Positions 20,793 to 29,502 of a stretch of DNA of 64,000 nucleotides are shown in pieces. Where the stretch lies: assembly GCF_030291135.1 (NCBI RefSeq), contig NZ_CP127409.1, forward strand, positions 682,001-746,000. The letters are read 5' to 3'. A program made the translations under genes and the position numbers. Position 1 is the stretch's first letter; each line of letters begins with the position of its first letter. The notes under the pieces were generated by a model. It ran no database searches. It was not told the origin of the DNA and saw nothing but the letters and a program-made list of their open reading frames with translations. Source of the DNA: Rhodanobacter thiooxydans (GTDB lineage Bacteria > Pseudomonadota > Gammaproteobacteria > Xanthomonadales > Rhodanobacteraceae).

Positions 20793-22133
20793 TTACGGCG
20801 AGCTGGCGGCAGCCCGGTCGTCCGCGACGCGCAGCTCGGGCACCAGGATGTCGACATAGGCATTGGAACGCAGGTCACGCAGGTAGTCGTCGTAGGCCTG
20901 CTCGGACTTGCGCGTGCCGATGGCCTGACGTGCCTGGTCGCGTTCGATCTGCACGGTCTGGTCGCTCTGGCGTTCGCCGAGCCGCTGCACGATGTGCCAG
21001 CCGGCGGAACTCTGGAACGGCTTCGACACCTGGTTGTCCTTCAGCTGGGCCAGCTGGGCGGCGATCGCCTCGCCCCACGCCTGCGGCGGGAACCAGCCCA
21101 TGTCGCCACCGAGGTTGGCGGTGGTGTCGTCCTTGGAGTTTTCCTTCGCCAGGGTGGCGAAGTCCTCGTGCTTGTCGACGATGCGGTGGTACAGGTCCTG
21201 CGCCTTCTGCTCGGCCTGGGCCGGGGTCAGCAGTTCGCTCGGCTTGATCAGGATTTGCCGGGCGTGCAGCTCGGCGACCACCTTGCGGCTGCTCTGGCGC
21301 TGGTCAACCAGCTTGAGGATGTGGAAGCCGGTCGGGCCGCGCAGTGCCGGGCTGACGTCGCCGGGCTTCATCGAGGCGATGGTGTCGGCGAAGGCGGGCG
21401 GAATCTCGTCCAGTCGGCGCCAGCCGAGGTCGCCGCCGTCCAGTGCATCGGACGCATCGGAGTAGCGGATCGCGGCGGCGTTGAAATCCATGCCACCCTT
21501 GATCGCGGCCAGCGCCTGCTCGGCCTTGGCCTGGCTGGCCTGGATCGCGGCGGCGTCGGCGCCGCCGGGAATGCTGATCTGGATGTGCGCCAGATGCACT
21601 TCGCCGGCCTTGTAGGTCGGGCTGCTGAGCAGGTTGTCGATCTCGCTGTCGGTGACCGATACCGAATCCTGCACCACGCTCTGGTGCAGCCGCTGCACGG
21701 TGATCTGGTCGGCCAGTTGCTGGCGGAACGAGGCAAAGCTGGCACCGCTGCGTTCCACCTCGGTACGCAACTGCTCGGGACTGAGCTTGTTCTGCTGGGC
21801 CACGCCCTGGATCGCCTGGTCGACATCGGCGTCGGAGACGTGGATGCCCTGGTCCTGCGCCTTCTGGATCTGCAGGCGCATCAGTACCAGCCGATTGAGT
21901 ACCTGCTGCTGCAGCACGTTCATCGGCGGCAACTGCTCGGTGTGGCCGGCGTACTGCTGCTGCACCGAGGCCACCGCGTCGTTCAGCTCGCTCTGCAGGA
22001 TCACGTCGTCGTTGACCACGGCCACGATGCGGTCCAGCGACTGGCCGGCCGGCGCGGCCGGGGCCAGCAGCTGGGCGTGGGCGGGGAGCATGATCGCGAG
22101 CGCGAGCAGGAGAGATGCGAGGGATTGCTTCAT
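20793..22133 (-). CDS. surA: Periplasmic chaperone and peptidyl-prolyl isomerase SurA
   Basis: SurA carries unfolded outer membrane proteins through the periplasm to the BAM machine. The 446 residues start with a signal peptide (residues 1-20, ending AHA-Q), followed by the SurA N-terminal domain (DRIVAVVNDDVILQSEL). Two parvulin domains follow at about 175-270 and 285-385, with VHLAHIQISIP and ELHARQILIKP opening strands. I chose the ATG at 22133 because it begins the signal peptide; an upstream in-frame ATG would bury it. LptD, encoded just upstream, is a known SurA client. Confidence 0.95.
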   Translation of the reverse strand: MKQSLASLLLALAIMLPAHAQLLAPAAPAGQSLDRIVAVVNDDVILQSELNDAVASVQQQYAGHTEQLPPMNVLQQQVLNRLVLMRLQIQKAQDQGIHVSDADVDQAIQGVAQQNKLSPEQLRTEVERSGASFASFRQQLADQITVQRLHQSVVQDSVSVTDSEIDNLLSSPTYKAGEVHLAHIQISIPGGADAAAIQASQAKAEQALAAIKGGMDFNAAAIRYSDASDALDGGDLGWRRLDEIPPAFADTIASMKPGDVSPALRGPTGFHILKLVDQRQSSRKVVAELHARQILIKPSELLTPAQAEQKAQDLYHRIVDKHEDFATLAKENSKDDTTANLGGDMGWFPPQAWGEAIAAQLAQLKDNQVSKPFQSSAGWHIVQRLGERQSDQTVQIERDQARQAIGTRKSEQAYDDYLRDLRSNAYVDILVPELRVADDRAAASSP

Positions 22134-22167
22134 CTGTGGAAAGCCTGGGTCGCCGGGGCGAATGCGT

Positions 22168-24549
22168 TTATTGATAGCCGAGAATATCACGGCGCAGCAG
22201 TGGATCGATTTGGCCGCCGGTGGAGCCCAACCCCTTGAAAACCACTTCGAACATGACGGCGTTGTCGCGATGGTTGGTGTTGCCGCCGGTCGGAACCGGG
22301 CCGAAGCCGTAGTAGCTCTGGTTCACGTAGCTGCGCCCCACCAGCCGTAGCGACACGCAGCAGCTGTCGTATTCCACGCCCGCCAGTGCATCGACGCTCT
22401 CGCGGTCCTTGACCGAATAGGTCCATGCACCCACCAGTCGCCAGCGTTCGGACACCGGGTAGACCACGGACGCGCTGTATTGTTCCAGCAGCCCGCGACG
22501 GTAGCGGTAGGAGAAGTTGAGGATGCCGTCGGTGCGGATGCGCCGCTGCAGTTGCACCGCGGCCAGGTCGGTGAGGCGGGTGTTCGGGCTCCACTGGTAG
22601 GCGCTGTTCAGGCGCCAGCGGTCGCTGAGCTGCATGTCTAGCTGGGCCACGTAGGCCGAGCGCACCCAATCCGTGCCCAGCACTTTCTGCGGGCTGAAAT
22701 AGTGGATCTGGCCGATGCTGGCCGACACCCGCTCGACGCCGCCGTCGTCCAGCAGACGGGTGGTGAGCGCGGCGGTGAGGTTGTTCGCATCCATCTGGCG
22801 GTCGGCGCCGGAGAACTGGTTGGTCGAAAACAGCTGCCAGTAGTCGAACGACATCGTCCGGGTGTCGAACAGTGGCAGGTTGTTCTGGTTGCGGTACGGC
22901 ACGTACAGGTAGTAGAGCCGCGGCTCCAGGGTCTGCGTGTAGCTGTCGCCGAACAGCGTGGTGCTGCGGTCGAACACCAGTCCGCTGTCGAGGCTGACGA
23001 TCGGCAGCGATCGGCTCGGCGACTGCTGATCGAACGGTGTTTTCCTGCCGCTGCCGAGTCGCCCGCTGTAACCGTAATTCTGGTAACCGTTGTCCAGCTG
23101 GTAGGCGGTGTAGCGATAGCCGAGCCTTGGCCGCACGAACCACGCCGAGCTACCGAAGTCCGCCTCCAAGTAGGGATACAGGTCTTCGCGCTGGCCTTCG
23201 ACGGAGCCGGTCCTGCGGAATGCCACCGCCGAGCTGTCCATGCCGAATTCCAGCCAGCGTGACAGCGGCACGTCGAGGCTGAACTTCGCGTAGGGCAGCT
23301 GCTTGTACGGCAGGCCGCTGTCGGTCACGAACGGGTTCATGTTCTGGTAGATGGTGCCGCCGAAGGAGGCGTTCCACCACTTGCCGCCGCCCACGATCGC
23401 GGCGTTGGAGGCCAGCGTATAGACCGCGGCGTGGGACAGGGCGTCGCCGTAGTCGTACAGGTAGCTGCTGTCCGAGGCGTGGTTGTACGAACCGACGAAT
23501 TGCCAGCCTTTCCACAATTGCGTGTTGTCGGCGAATTTCACCAGGTAGCGCGAGTCGCCCTTGGTGTCGGCCAGGCCGTCGCTTTCGCCGTGGTCGTTCG
23601 GCACGTATTCCACGTTGAGCTGGCCGCGGCTGCCCGGCGTCAGGTAACGGAATTCGCCGGCCAGCATCGCGCCGCGCGCGCTGTAGATGCGCGGGTCCAG
23701 CGTGGCATCGTAGTTCGGTGCCAGGTTCAGGTAGTACGGCGTGCTGATCTCGTAGCCCGCGCGGCTGGTATGGCCGATGGTTGGGTAGAGGAAGCCGGTC
23801 TTGCGGCGGTCGTCGACCGGGAAGCTGAAATACGGCAGGTACAGGAACGGCACGTTGCCCAGGCGCATGGTGGCGTTGCGCGCCACGCCGACGCCGGTCT
23901 CCTTGTTGATGGTGATCGACTTGGCGCGGAACTCCCACAGGTGGTGGCCGACGTCGCAGGTGGAGTAGGTGGCCTGCGAGTAGCGCGTGTGCTGCGCATC
24001 CAGCATCTGGCCCTGGCCGGCGGTGCCGTTGCCGCGCGCGTCGAGCATCTGGTAACGCACGTCGTTGGCGACGCCGCGGCTGGCTTCGGTATTGCCGCGC
24101 ATGCTCGAGGCGGCCAGCAACTGGCCGGCTTCCTGGTAGCGCACGTTGCCGCGGGCGTCGTAGTCGGTGTTCTGGTCGTTGTAGTCGATGCGCTCGGCCT
24201 GCAGCTGCTGGTCGGCACGCTGCAGTTTCACTTCGCCGGACAGGTGGTAGACCGACTGGTTGGAGCTGTCCACGTGCTGCGCCTGCACCAGGGTGGGGCT
24301 GGTTTCGCGCAGGCGGGTGTCCGTGCCCAGGCTGGGGTCGTAGAACTCCAGCAAGGCGTTGGGCCGGCACATCGCGTAGTTGAGCGGGCGCGGCGCACAG
24401 TGGAACGAGCCCAGCGGGCAGGCCTGGTCGATCGGGGCGGCGGGACTCGCGGGCCGGGCCTGGGTGCTGCTGGCGTCGGCCTGGCCGCCGAACAGGGCAA
24501 GGGCGGCAGCGACTGCCAGCAGGCGGCGTGGAGGTAGCTTGGGCGTCAC
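22168..24549 (-). CDS. lptD: LPS-assembly outer membrane protein LptD
   Basis: LptD is the 26-strand outer membrane barrel that, with the lipoprotein LptE, inserts LPS in the outer leaflet. The 793 residues include a signal peptide (1-26), an N-terminal OstA jellyroll (VYHLSGEVKLQRADQQLQAE) and a large C-terminal barrel. Four kinds of cysteine position needed for the inter-domain disulfides are visible: CPLGSFHC near 44-51 in the N-part and the adjacent CC pair in DSCCVSLR near 732. It starts at a GTG (24549). It heads the operon that also makes its chaperone SurA. Confidence 0.96.
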   Translation of the reverse strand: MTPKLPPRRLLAVAAALALFGGQADASSTQARPASPAAPIDQACPLGSFHCAPRPLNYAMCRPNALLEFYDPSLGTDTRLRETSPTLVQAQHVDSSNQSVYHLSGEVKLQRADQQLQAERIDYNDQNTDYDARGNVRYQEAGQLLAASSMRGNTEASRGVANDVRYQMLDARGNGTAGQGQMLDAQHTRYSQATYSTCDVGHHLWEFRAKSITINKETGVGVARNATMRLGNVPFLYLPYFSFPVDDRRKTGFLYPTIGHTSRAGYEISTPYYLNLAPNYDATLDPRIYSARGAMLAGEFRYLTPGSRGQLNVEYVPNDHGESDGLADTKGDSRYLVKFADNTQLWKGWQFVGSYNHASDSSYLYDYGDALSHAAVYTLASNAAIVGGGKWWNASFGGTIYQNMNPFVTDSGLPYKQLPYAKFSLDVPLSRWLEFGMDSSAVAFRRTGSVEGQREDLYPYLEADFGSSAWFVRPRLGYRYTAYQLDNGYQNYGYSGRLGSGRKTPFDQQSPSRSLPIVSLDSGLVFDRSTTLFGDSYTQTLEPRLYYLYVPYRNQNNLPLFDTRTMSFDYWQLFSTNQFSGADRQMDANNLTAALTTRLLDDGGVERVSASIGQIHYFSPQKVLGTDWVRSAYVAQLDMQLSDRWRLNSAYQWSPNTRLTDLAAVQLQRRIRTDGILNFSYRYRRGLLEQYSASVVYPVSERWRLVGAWTYSVKDRESVDALAGVEYDSCCVSLRLVGRSYVNQSYYGFGPVPTGGNTNHRDNAVMFEVVFKGLGSTGGQIDPLLRRDILGYQ

Positions 24550-24699
24550 GGGGAATCTGCCGGCTTCGAAGGCTCGTTAAGCTAGCAGAAAGACCCCCCG
24601 GACGGCAGCTGAACGTTTCCCGCCACACGCCGGGATTCAGCATGGGCGGGCATCAAACGGGGAAATTCGATGCGGGGCAGCGGTGTGCTGCGCAGGTTT

Positions 24700-25620
24700 T
24701 TACTCGATGAGGGCGCCGACGTGCGCGCTCACGCTGGCAGCCAGCGCGGCCAGGTCATAGCCGCCCTCCAGGGTGGAGACCAGCCGCCCGCCGGCATGCG
24801 CGTCGGCCAGCGCCGCCAGCCGTCCGGTGATCCACGCGTAGTCTTCCTGACCCAGTCGGAGGTCGGCCAGCGGGTCGTCGCGGTGGCCGTCGAAGCCGGC
24901 CGAGACCAGTACCAGCTGCGGCTTGAAGGCATGCAACCGAGGCAGCAGCACGCCGTCCCACAGCTCGCGGAATTCGTACGAGCCGGCGCCGGGCGACAGC
25001 GTGCCATTGGCGATGTTGCCCACGCCGCGTTCGTCCTCACCGCCGCTGTCAGGGTAGAGCGGCGACTGGTGGCTGGAGACGAACAGCACGCGCGGCTCGC
25101 GCTCGAATATGTCCTGGGTGCCGTTGCCGTGGTGCACGTCAAAATCGGCGATGGCGACCCGCTTCAGGCCATGTGCGGCCAGCGCATGGGCGGCGCCCAC
25201 CGCGATGTTGTTGAACAGGCAGAAGCCCATCGCCCGCTCGCGCGTGGCGTGGTGGCCGGGCGGGCGCACCGCGCAGAACGCACGCCGCACTTCGCCGCCG
25301 AGCACCGCGTCGACCGCGGCCACCACGGCGCCGGCCGCATGCAGCGCCGCCTCGGTCGAGCCGGGGCCCATCACGGTGTCCTGGTCCAGCGCGAGCAGGT
25401 CGCCTGGCGGTGCACCGAGCAGGATTTCCCCGACGTGGGCCGCGTCGTGCACGCGCCAAAGCTGTTCGCGGGTCGCCTGCGGCGCCTCGATGCGGTCGAG
25501 CGCGGCGAAACGGTCGTGGTCCAGCGCCTGCAACACCGCGTACAGCCGTGACGGCCGTTCGACGTGTCCCGGGCCCGGGTCGTGCTGCAGGCAGGCAGGG
25601 TGGGTGTACAGCCGCAGCAT
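24700..25620 (-). CDS. Histone deacetylase-fold hydrolase (class II-like)
   Basis: This 306-residue protein has the arginase/deacetylase fold motifs: RPPGHHA near residue 122 with the catalytic histidine pair, DFDVHHGNGTQ near 160 with zinc ligands, GFDGHRDDPL near 245 with the third ligand, and EGGYDL near 288. Bacterial members deacetylate acetyl-lysine proteins, acetylpolyamines or acetoin-related substrates; the sequence does not say which. It starts eight bases after the cobalamin adenosyltransferase stop and so belongs to the same transcript. All metal ligands appear intact, so it should be active. Confidence 0.9.
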   Translation of the reverse strand: MLRLYTHPACLQHDPGPGHVERPSRLYAVLQALDHDRFAALDRIEAPQATREQLWRVHDAAHVGEILLGAPPGDLLALDQDTVMGPGSTEAALHAAGAVVAAVDAVLGGEVRRAFCAVRPPGHHATRERAMGFCLFNNIAVGAAHALAAHGLKRVAIADFDVHHGNGTQDIFEREPRVLFVSSHQSPLYPDSGGEDERGVGNIANGTLSPGAGSYEFRELWDGVLLPRLHAFKPQLVLVSAGFDGHRDDPLADLRLGQEDYAWITGRLAALADAHAGGRLVSTLEGGYDLAALAASVSAHVGALIE

Positions 25621-25628
25621 GCCGCGGC

Positions 25629-26201
25629 TTACCCGACAGGTTTGGGCTTGCGGCGGCGTTCGTGCTGCCACAGCACTTCGCCGTGGCCGCTGGCGCGGGC
25701 CAGCACGCGCGCGATCACGAACAGCAGGTCGGACAGCCGGTTCAGGTAGCGCTGCGGCTGGTTGCGGATATCTTCCACCCGCGACAGCGCGATCACTTCG
25801 CGCTCGGCGCGGCGGCACACGGTGCGCGCCAGGTGGCCACAGGCGGCGGCCATGCCACCGCCGGGCAGGATGAACTCCTTCAGCGGCGGCAGCGGTTCGT
25901 TGAGTTCGTCGAGGATGCGCTCCAGCCGCTCGATGTCGCTGTCCTCGACCATCGCCATGCCGGGAATGCACAGCTCGCCGCCGAGGTCGAACAGGTCGTG
26001 CTGCACCTGGGTCAGTGCCTCGCGCACTTCGTCATCGACGCCGTCGGCGGCCAGCAGCATGCCGATCGTGCTGTTGAGCTCGTCCACCGTGCCATAGGCG
26101 TTGACCCGCAGCGAATCCTTGCCCACCCGCGAACCGTCGCCGAGGCCGGTGCTGCCGTCATCGCCGGTGCGCGTGTAGATCTTCGAGAGCCGGTTGCCCA
26201 C
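25629..26201 (-). CDS. Cob(I)yrinic acid a,c-diamide / cob(I)alamin adenosyltransferase (PduO type)
   Basis: This enzyme transfers the adenosyl group of ATP to cob(I)alamin to make coenzyme B12. The 190 residues show the PduO-type ATP-binding start SKIYTRTGDDGSTGLGDGSR at residues 6-25, VNAYGTVDELN near 35, and RTVCRRAEREV and YLNRLSDLLFVIAR in the C-terminal helices. It starts at a GTG that sits one base after the stop of the upstream membrane protein gene. The pairing with a probable B12 importer suggests salvage of imported corrinoid rather than de novo synthesis; no corrin ring genes are in the window. Confidence 0.93.
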   Translation of the reverse strand: MGNRLSKIYTRTGDDGSTGLGDGSRVGKDSLRVNAYGTVDELNSTIGMLLAADGVDDEVREALTQVQHDLFDLGGELCIPGMAMVEDSDIERLERILDELNEPLPPLKEFILPGGGMAAACGHLARTVCRRAEREVIALSRVEDIRNQPQRYLNRLSDLLFVIARVLARASGHGEVLWQHERRRKPKPVG

Positions 26202-26202
26202 G

Positions 26203-26814
26203 TCAGTGCCGGATGTGGCCGCTGCGCTGCGATGCGTGCGCCAGCTGGGTCGCCAGCACGTGCAGCACGGCGCCCAGCGCCACGTAGACCGAGGTGCCGG
26301 CGAGGAACGGCAGGTACCAGTCGCCAAGGTTGCCGAACCACGCGCCGAGGCTGCGCGGTGCCGGCACGCTGGCGCTGATCCAGTAGAAGCTGCCGTTGGA
26401 GACCAGATAGCAGACGCCCTCGGCGACCAGCAGTGTGGCCACCGCGAGGCCCAGCGTACGCAGGTTCAGGCCCTGCTGGCGCTTCGCCAGCCAGCTGCCG
26501 CCCAGCCACAGCGCCGCGTAGGACGGCAGCAGGAACCAGTAGGCCGGCGACACGCAGTAATGGCTCCAGAAGTCGATGCCTTGGCCGCTGATTACCAGGT
26601 AGTCCACCAGCACCGCCTCGGCCATCAGCAGCGCAAATGTCATCCAACCGGCCCAGCGGCCCTGGCCGCGCAGCCAGAAGCCGGCGAGGAAGAACACGCC
26701 CCACGAGGCATCCCACAGCGCGTGGTGCAGCAGCGAGGGGTGGAAGCGGGTGACGCCCATCACCAGGGCCAGGCCCAGGAAGATGGCCAGGCGTCGGGTC
26801 GTTGCGATTGCCAT
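26203..26814 (-). CDS. Six-helix membrane protein, probable BtuM-like vitamin B12 importer
   Basis: This 203-residue protein has about six hydrophobic segments (roughly 8-22, 36-50, 57-75, 90-108, 117-138, 163-187) and few charged loops. It is co-transcribed with a cobalamin adenosyltransferase one base downstream. BtuM proteins are solitary S-components of ECF-type transporters in proteobacteria, about 200 residues with six helices, and bind the cobalt of B12 through one invariant cysteine (Cys80 in Thiobacillus denitrificans). Here a cysteine in HYCVSPAYW at residue 87 sits just before helix 4. Size, topology, cysteine and neighbour all fit BtuM, but I could not align it. No B12 riboswitch was seen upstream. 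Confidence 0.55.
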   Translation of the reverse strand: MAIATTRRLAIFLGLALVMGVTRFHPSLLHHALWDASWGVFFLAGFWLRGQGRWAGWMTFALLMAEAVLVDYLVISGQGIDFWSHYCVSPAYWFLLPSYAALWLGGSWLAKRQQGLNLRTLGLAVATLLVAEGVCYLVSNGSFYWISASVPAPRSLGAWFGNLGDWYLPFLAGTSVYVALGAVLHVLATQLAHASQRSGHIRH

Positions 26815-26935
26815 GTGGACTCCGTGCTGCTCGGCTGAATACAGATGTCGAAGTTTAGCCCAATGCGGCCGGGCCGATGCGCCGGTGTCACGCCGCCCGG
26901 TGCGGAGACGTCGTGCCCGCGCGTATCATCCGGGC

Positions 26936-28159
26936 ATGAATCCCTCCGCAACCCCTGTCGAGGGCGGCGTGCTGATCGTTGGTGGCGGCCTGGTCGGCGC
27001 CAGCCTGGCGATCGCGCTGGATGCCGCCGGCATCGCCGCCACCCTGGTCGAGGCCGCCGCGCCGCGCGCCGATGCCCAGCCCAGCTACGACGAGCGCAAC
27101 CTGGCGCTGGCCCGGGCCACCGTCAACGGGCTGGCGGCGATCGGCGTGTGGCGGCATGCCGCCGCCCGCGCCACGCCGATCCGGCACATCCATGTCAGCC
27201 GTGCCGGCGAGTTCGGCAGCGCGCGCATCGATGCCGACAAACAGGGCGTCGATGCACTGGGCTGGACCCTGCCGGCGCGCGAGCTCGGCGCCGCGCTGCT
27301 GCGCCGGCTGGACGAATGCACCCGGCTGACCCGGCTGGCGCCGGCCACCCTGTCCGCGCTGCAGCCGCTGGCCGGCGGCTGGCGCGCGCAGATCGAAACC
27401 GGCGACGGGACGCGCAGCCTCGATACGCCGCTGCTGGTCGGCGCCGACGGCACGCATTCGTTCGTACGTGCGCAGCTCGGCATCGACGCCGAACGGCACG
27501 ACTATCGGCAGACCTTGTTCGTGTGCACGGTCACCCCGGAACGCGACCACGCAAACCGCGCGTACGAACGTTTTGCCGACGACGGGCCGGTCGCGTTGCT
27601 GCCGCTGGCTGAGCGCCGCTGCGGCCTGGTGCTCACGGTGTCCGCCGACGAGGCCGAGGCGGTAGTCGCGCTGGACGATGCGGGTTTTATCGACCTGGCA
27701 CAGCGTCGCTTCGGCTGGCGGCTGGGTCGCCTGAGTCGACCCGGCAGGCGCCATCCGTATGCGATCCACCGGGTGGCGGCGACGCAGCTCGTCGCACCAC
27801 GCGCGGTGCTGGTCGGCAACGCGGCACAGACCGTGCATCCGATCGGCGCGCAGGGTTTCAACCTGGGCCTGCGCGATGCGCTGACCCTGGCCGAGCTGGT
27901 GGCGGGCGCACCCGATCCGGGCGCTGCCGATCTGCTGGCGCGCTACGCTGCGCGGCGCGCGCCAGACCGCACTGGCACCATGGCGATGAGCCACGGCCTG
28001 GTGCGGCTGGCCTGCCTGCCGCAACCGCTGCTGGCGCCGCTGCGCTCGCTGGCCTTGCTGGCCTGCGACCGGCTGCCGCCGCTGCAGCGCGCACTGGCGC
28101 GACGCGGCATGGGTTTTCGCGGCGAGCCGCCTTTGGCGGTGCTGGAGCGCCTGCCATGA
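26936..28159 (+). CDS. ubiH: 2-octaprenyl-6-methoxyphenol hydroxylase UbiH
   Basis: UbiH is an FAD-dependent monooxygenase of ubiquinone synthesis. The 407 residues have the FAD-binding VGGGLVGASLAIAL near residue 13, the DG motif VGADGTHSFVR near 167, and GNAAQTVHPIGAQGFNLG near 300. The last motif has Asn where most relatives have Asp (GDAAH), as in E. coli UbiH, which is why I chose ubiH over ubiI for this gene. The start is the ATG at 26936, in front of the flavin motif. The stop overlaps the next gene by four bases. Confidence 0.9.
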   Translation: MNPSATPVEGGVLIVGGGLVGASLAIALDAAGIAATLVEAAAPRADAQPSYDERNLALARATVNGLAAIGVWRHAAARATPIRHIHVSRAGEFGSARIDADKQGVDALGWTLPARELGAALLRRLDECTRLTRLAPATLSALQPLAGGWRAQIETGDGTRSLDTPLLVGADGTHSFVRAQLGIDAERHDYRQTLFVCTVTPERDHANRAYERFADDGPVALLPLAERRCGLVLTVSADEAEAVVALDDAGFIDLAQRRFGWRLGRLSRPGRRHPYAIHRVAATQLVAPRAVLVGNAAQTVHPIGAQGFNLGLRDALTLAELVAGAPDPGAADLLARYAARRAPDRTGTMAMSHGLVRLACLPQPLLAPLRSLALLACDRLPPLQRALARRGMGFRGEPPLAVLERLP

Positions 28160-29367
28160 ACGCTCCGCTGCAGGACATGCCTTCCCGCCGCCGCGCCCCC
28201 GCGCTGGACGTGGCCGTGGTCGGCGGCGGCATGGTCGGCGCCGCCGCTGCGCTGGCGCTGGCACGGGCCGGCTTCAGCACCGCTTTGCTGGAGGCGCGCG
28301 CGCCGGTGGCATGGGACGCGAGCGCCGAGGTGGACCTGCGCGTGGTCGGGCTGGCGCCGTCGTCGCTGACATTGCTTGACGAACTGGACGTCTGGACGTC
28401 CATCCGCCACGCTCGCGCCGGCCCTTACACGCGCATGCACGTGTGGGATGCCGAAAGCGGCGCGGCGATCGATTTCGACGCGGTCAGCGAGGGCCGCGAC
28501 CGGCTCGGCTATATCGTCGAGAACAACCTGGTGCAATGGACGCTGTGGCAGGCGCTGGGAGCTGCCGGCGTGCGCCGGCTGTGCCCGGCCGAAGTGAAAG
28601 GTTTCGAGGCGCGCGAGGATCGCATCCAGCTGGAGTTGACCACCGGCGAGACATTGGCAGCGGGCCTGCTGGTGGCGGCCGACGGCGCTGCCTCGCCACT
28701 GCGCCGGCTGGCCGGCATTGGCACGCGTGGCCGCGACTACGCGCAGCGCGCGGTAGTGGCGCACGTCGCCACCGAGCGCCCGCACCAGGACACCGCCTGG
28801 CAGCGTTTCCTGCCGGGCGGCCCGCTGGCGCTGCTGCCGCTGGCGGACGGGCGCAGCTCGATCGTGTGGTCGCTGCCCGAGACCGAGGCGCAGCGGGTGC
28901 TGGCGCTGGACGACAAGACTTTCCTCGACGAACTCGGCGTGGCCAGCGACTTCCGGCTGGGCCGGATCGTCGCCAGCACGCCGCGTGCGGCGTTCCCGTT
29001 GAAGCTGCAACTGGCCGAGCGCTACCAGGCCGACCGTGTCGTGTTGCTGGGGGATGCCGCGCACGCGGTGCATCCGCTGGCCGGGCAGGGCGTCAACCTG
29101 GGCCTGCGCGACGTGGCCGAATTGCGCGACACGCTGGTCGACGCCCGCGCGGCCGGCCGCGACATCGGCGCCGCCCACGTGCTGCGCCGCTACGCGCGCC
29201 GCCGGCGCAGCGCCGACACGCTGGACGCGCTGGGCTTCGACGCGCTGGCGCGCATCTACGCATGGCAGTCGCCGGCGCTGGTTGCCGCGCGCAGCGTCGG
29301 CGTGCGCCTGCTGGATCGATTCGCGCCACTGAAGCGGCGGTTCTCGGAACACGCCGCCGGACTTTGA
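28156..29367 (+). CDS. ubiI: UbiI/VisC-type FAD-dependent ubiquinone hydroxylase
   Basis: This is the second FAD monooxygenase of the pair, 403 residues. It has VGGGMVGAAAALALARAG near residue 22, AADGAASPLRRLAG near 173, and the canonical LLGDAAHAVHPLAGQGVNLG near 295. The pair resembles the E. coli ubiH-visC (ubiI) order, where UbiI hydroxylates C5 of the ring. Xanthomonads have several paralogous Ubi hydroxylases with shifted ring positions, so the exact carbon is uncertain; UbiF-like activity is the main alternative. The ATG overlaps the ubiH stop. Confidence 0.82.
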   Translation: MNAPLQDMPSRRRAPALDVAVVGGGMVGAAAALALARAGFSTALLEARAPVAWDASAEVDLRVVGLAPSSLTLLDELDVWTSIRHARAGPYTRMHVWDAESGAAIDFDAVSEGRDRLGYIVENNLVQWTLWQALGAAGVRRLCPAEVKGFEAREDRIQLELTTGETLAAGLLVAADGAASPLRRLAGIGTRGRDYAQRAVVAHVATERPHQDTAWQRFLPGGPLALLPLADGRSSIVWSLPETEAQRVLALDDKTFLDELGVASDFRLGRIVASTPRAAFPLKLQLAERYQADRVVLLGDAAHAVHPLAGQGVNLGLRDVAELRDTLVDARAAGRDIGAAHVLRRYARRRRSADTLDALGFDALARIYAWQSPALVAARSVGVRLLDRFAPLKRRFSEHAAGL

Positions 29368-29373
29368 TCTTTG

Positions 29374-29475
29374 CCCCTCCCCCCGTTCGCAGGGGGAGGC
29401 CGGGAGGGGGTGAAGCTCTTGGCTTGAAGATCAAGAGCGACCCCACCCCAACACTCCCCTGCGTGCAGGGGAGGG
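29374..29475 (+). repeat. Three-hairpin palindromic repeat, copy 1
   Basis: Between ubiI and the next gene is a block with three stems: CCTCCCCC/GGGGGAGG (29376-29383 with 29392-29399), GCTCTTG/CAAGAGC (29415-29421 with 29432-29438) and CTCCCCTGC/GCAGGGGAG (29454-29462 with 29465-29473). The order of motifs (GC-rich hairpin, GGGAGGGGGTGA, GCTCTTG, GAGCGACCCCACC, CCCTGC hairpin) recurs at 61.6 kb in the same orientation. It looks like a REP-type intergenic element rather than a terminator, as no T run follows. Confidence 0.8.
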
Positions 29476-29502
29476 CGCTGCCAACCCACCGGAGGATCAA
29501 CC

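Noticed and set aside
19716-22238. Open frame of about 840 codons on plus across rsmA, pdxA and surA
   Set aside because: It is antisense to three conserved genes and its product is low-complexity.
26815-26935. Cobalamin riboswitch upstream of the BtuM-like gene
   Set aside because: I found no B12-box-like sequence on the minus strand, and the gap is too short for the full element.
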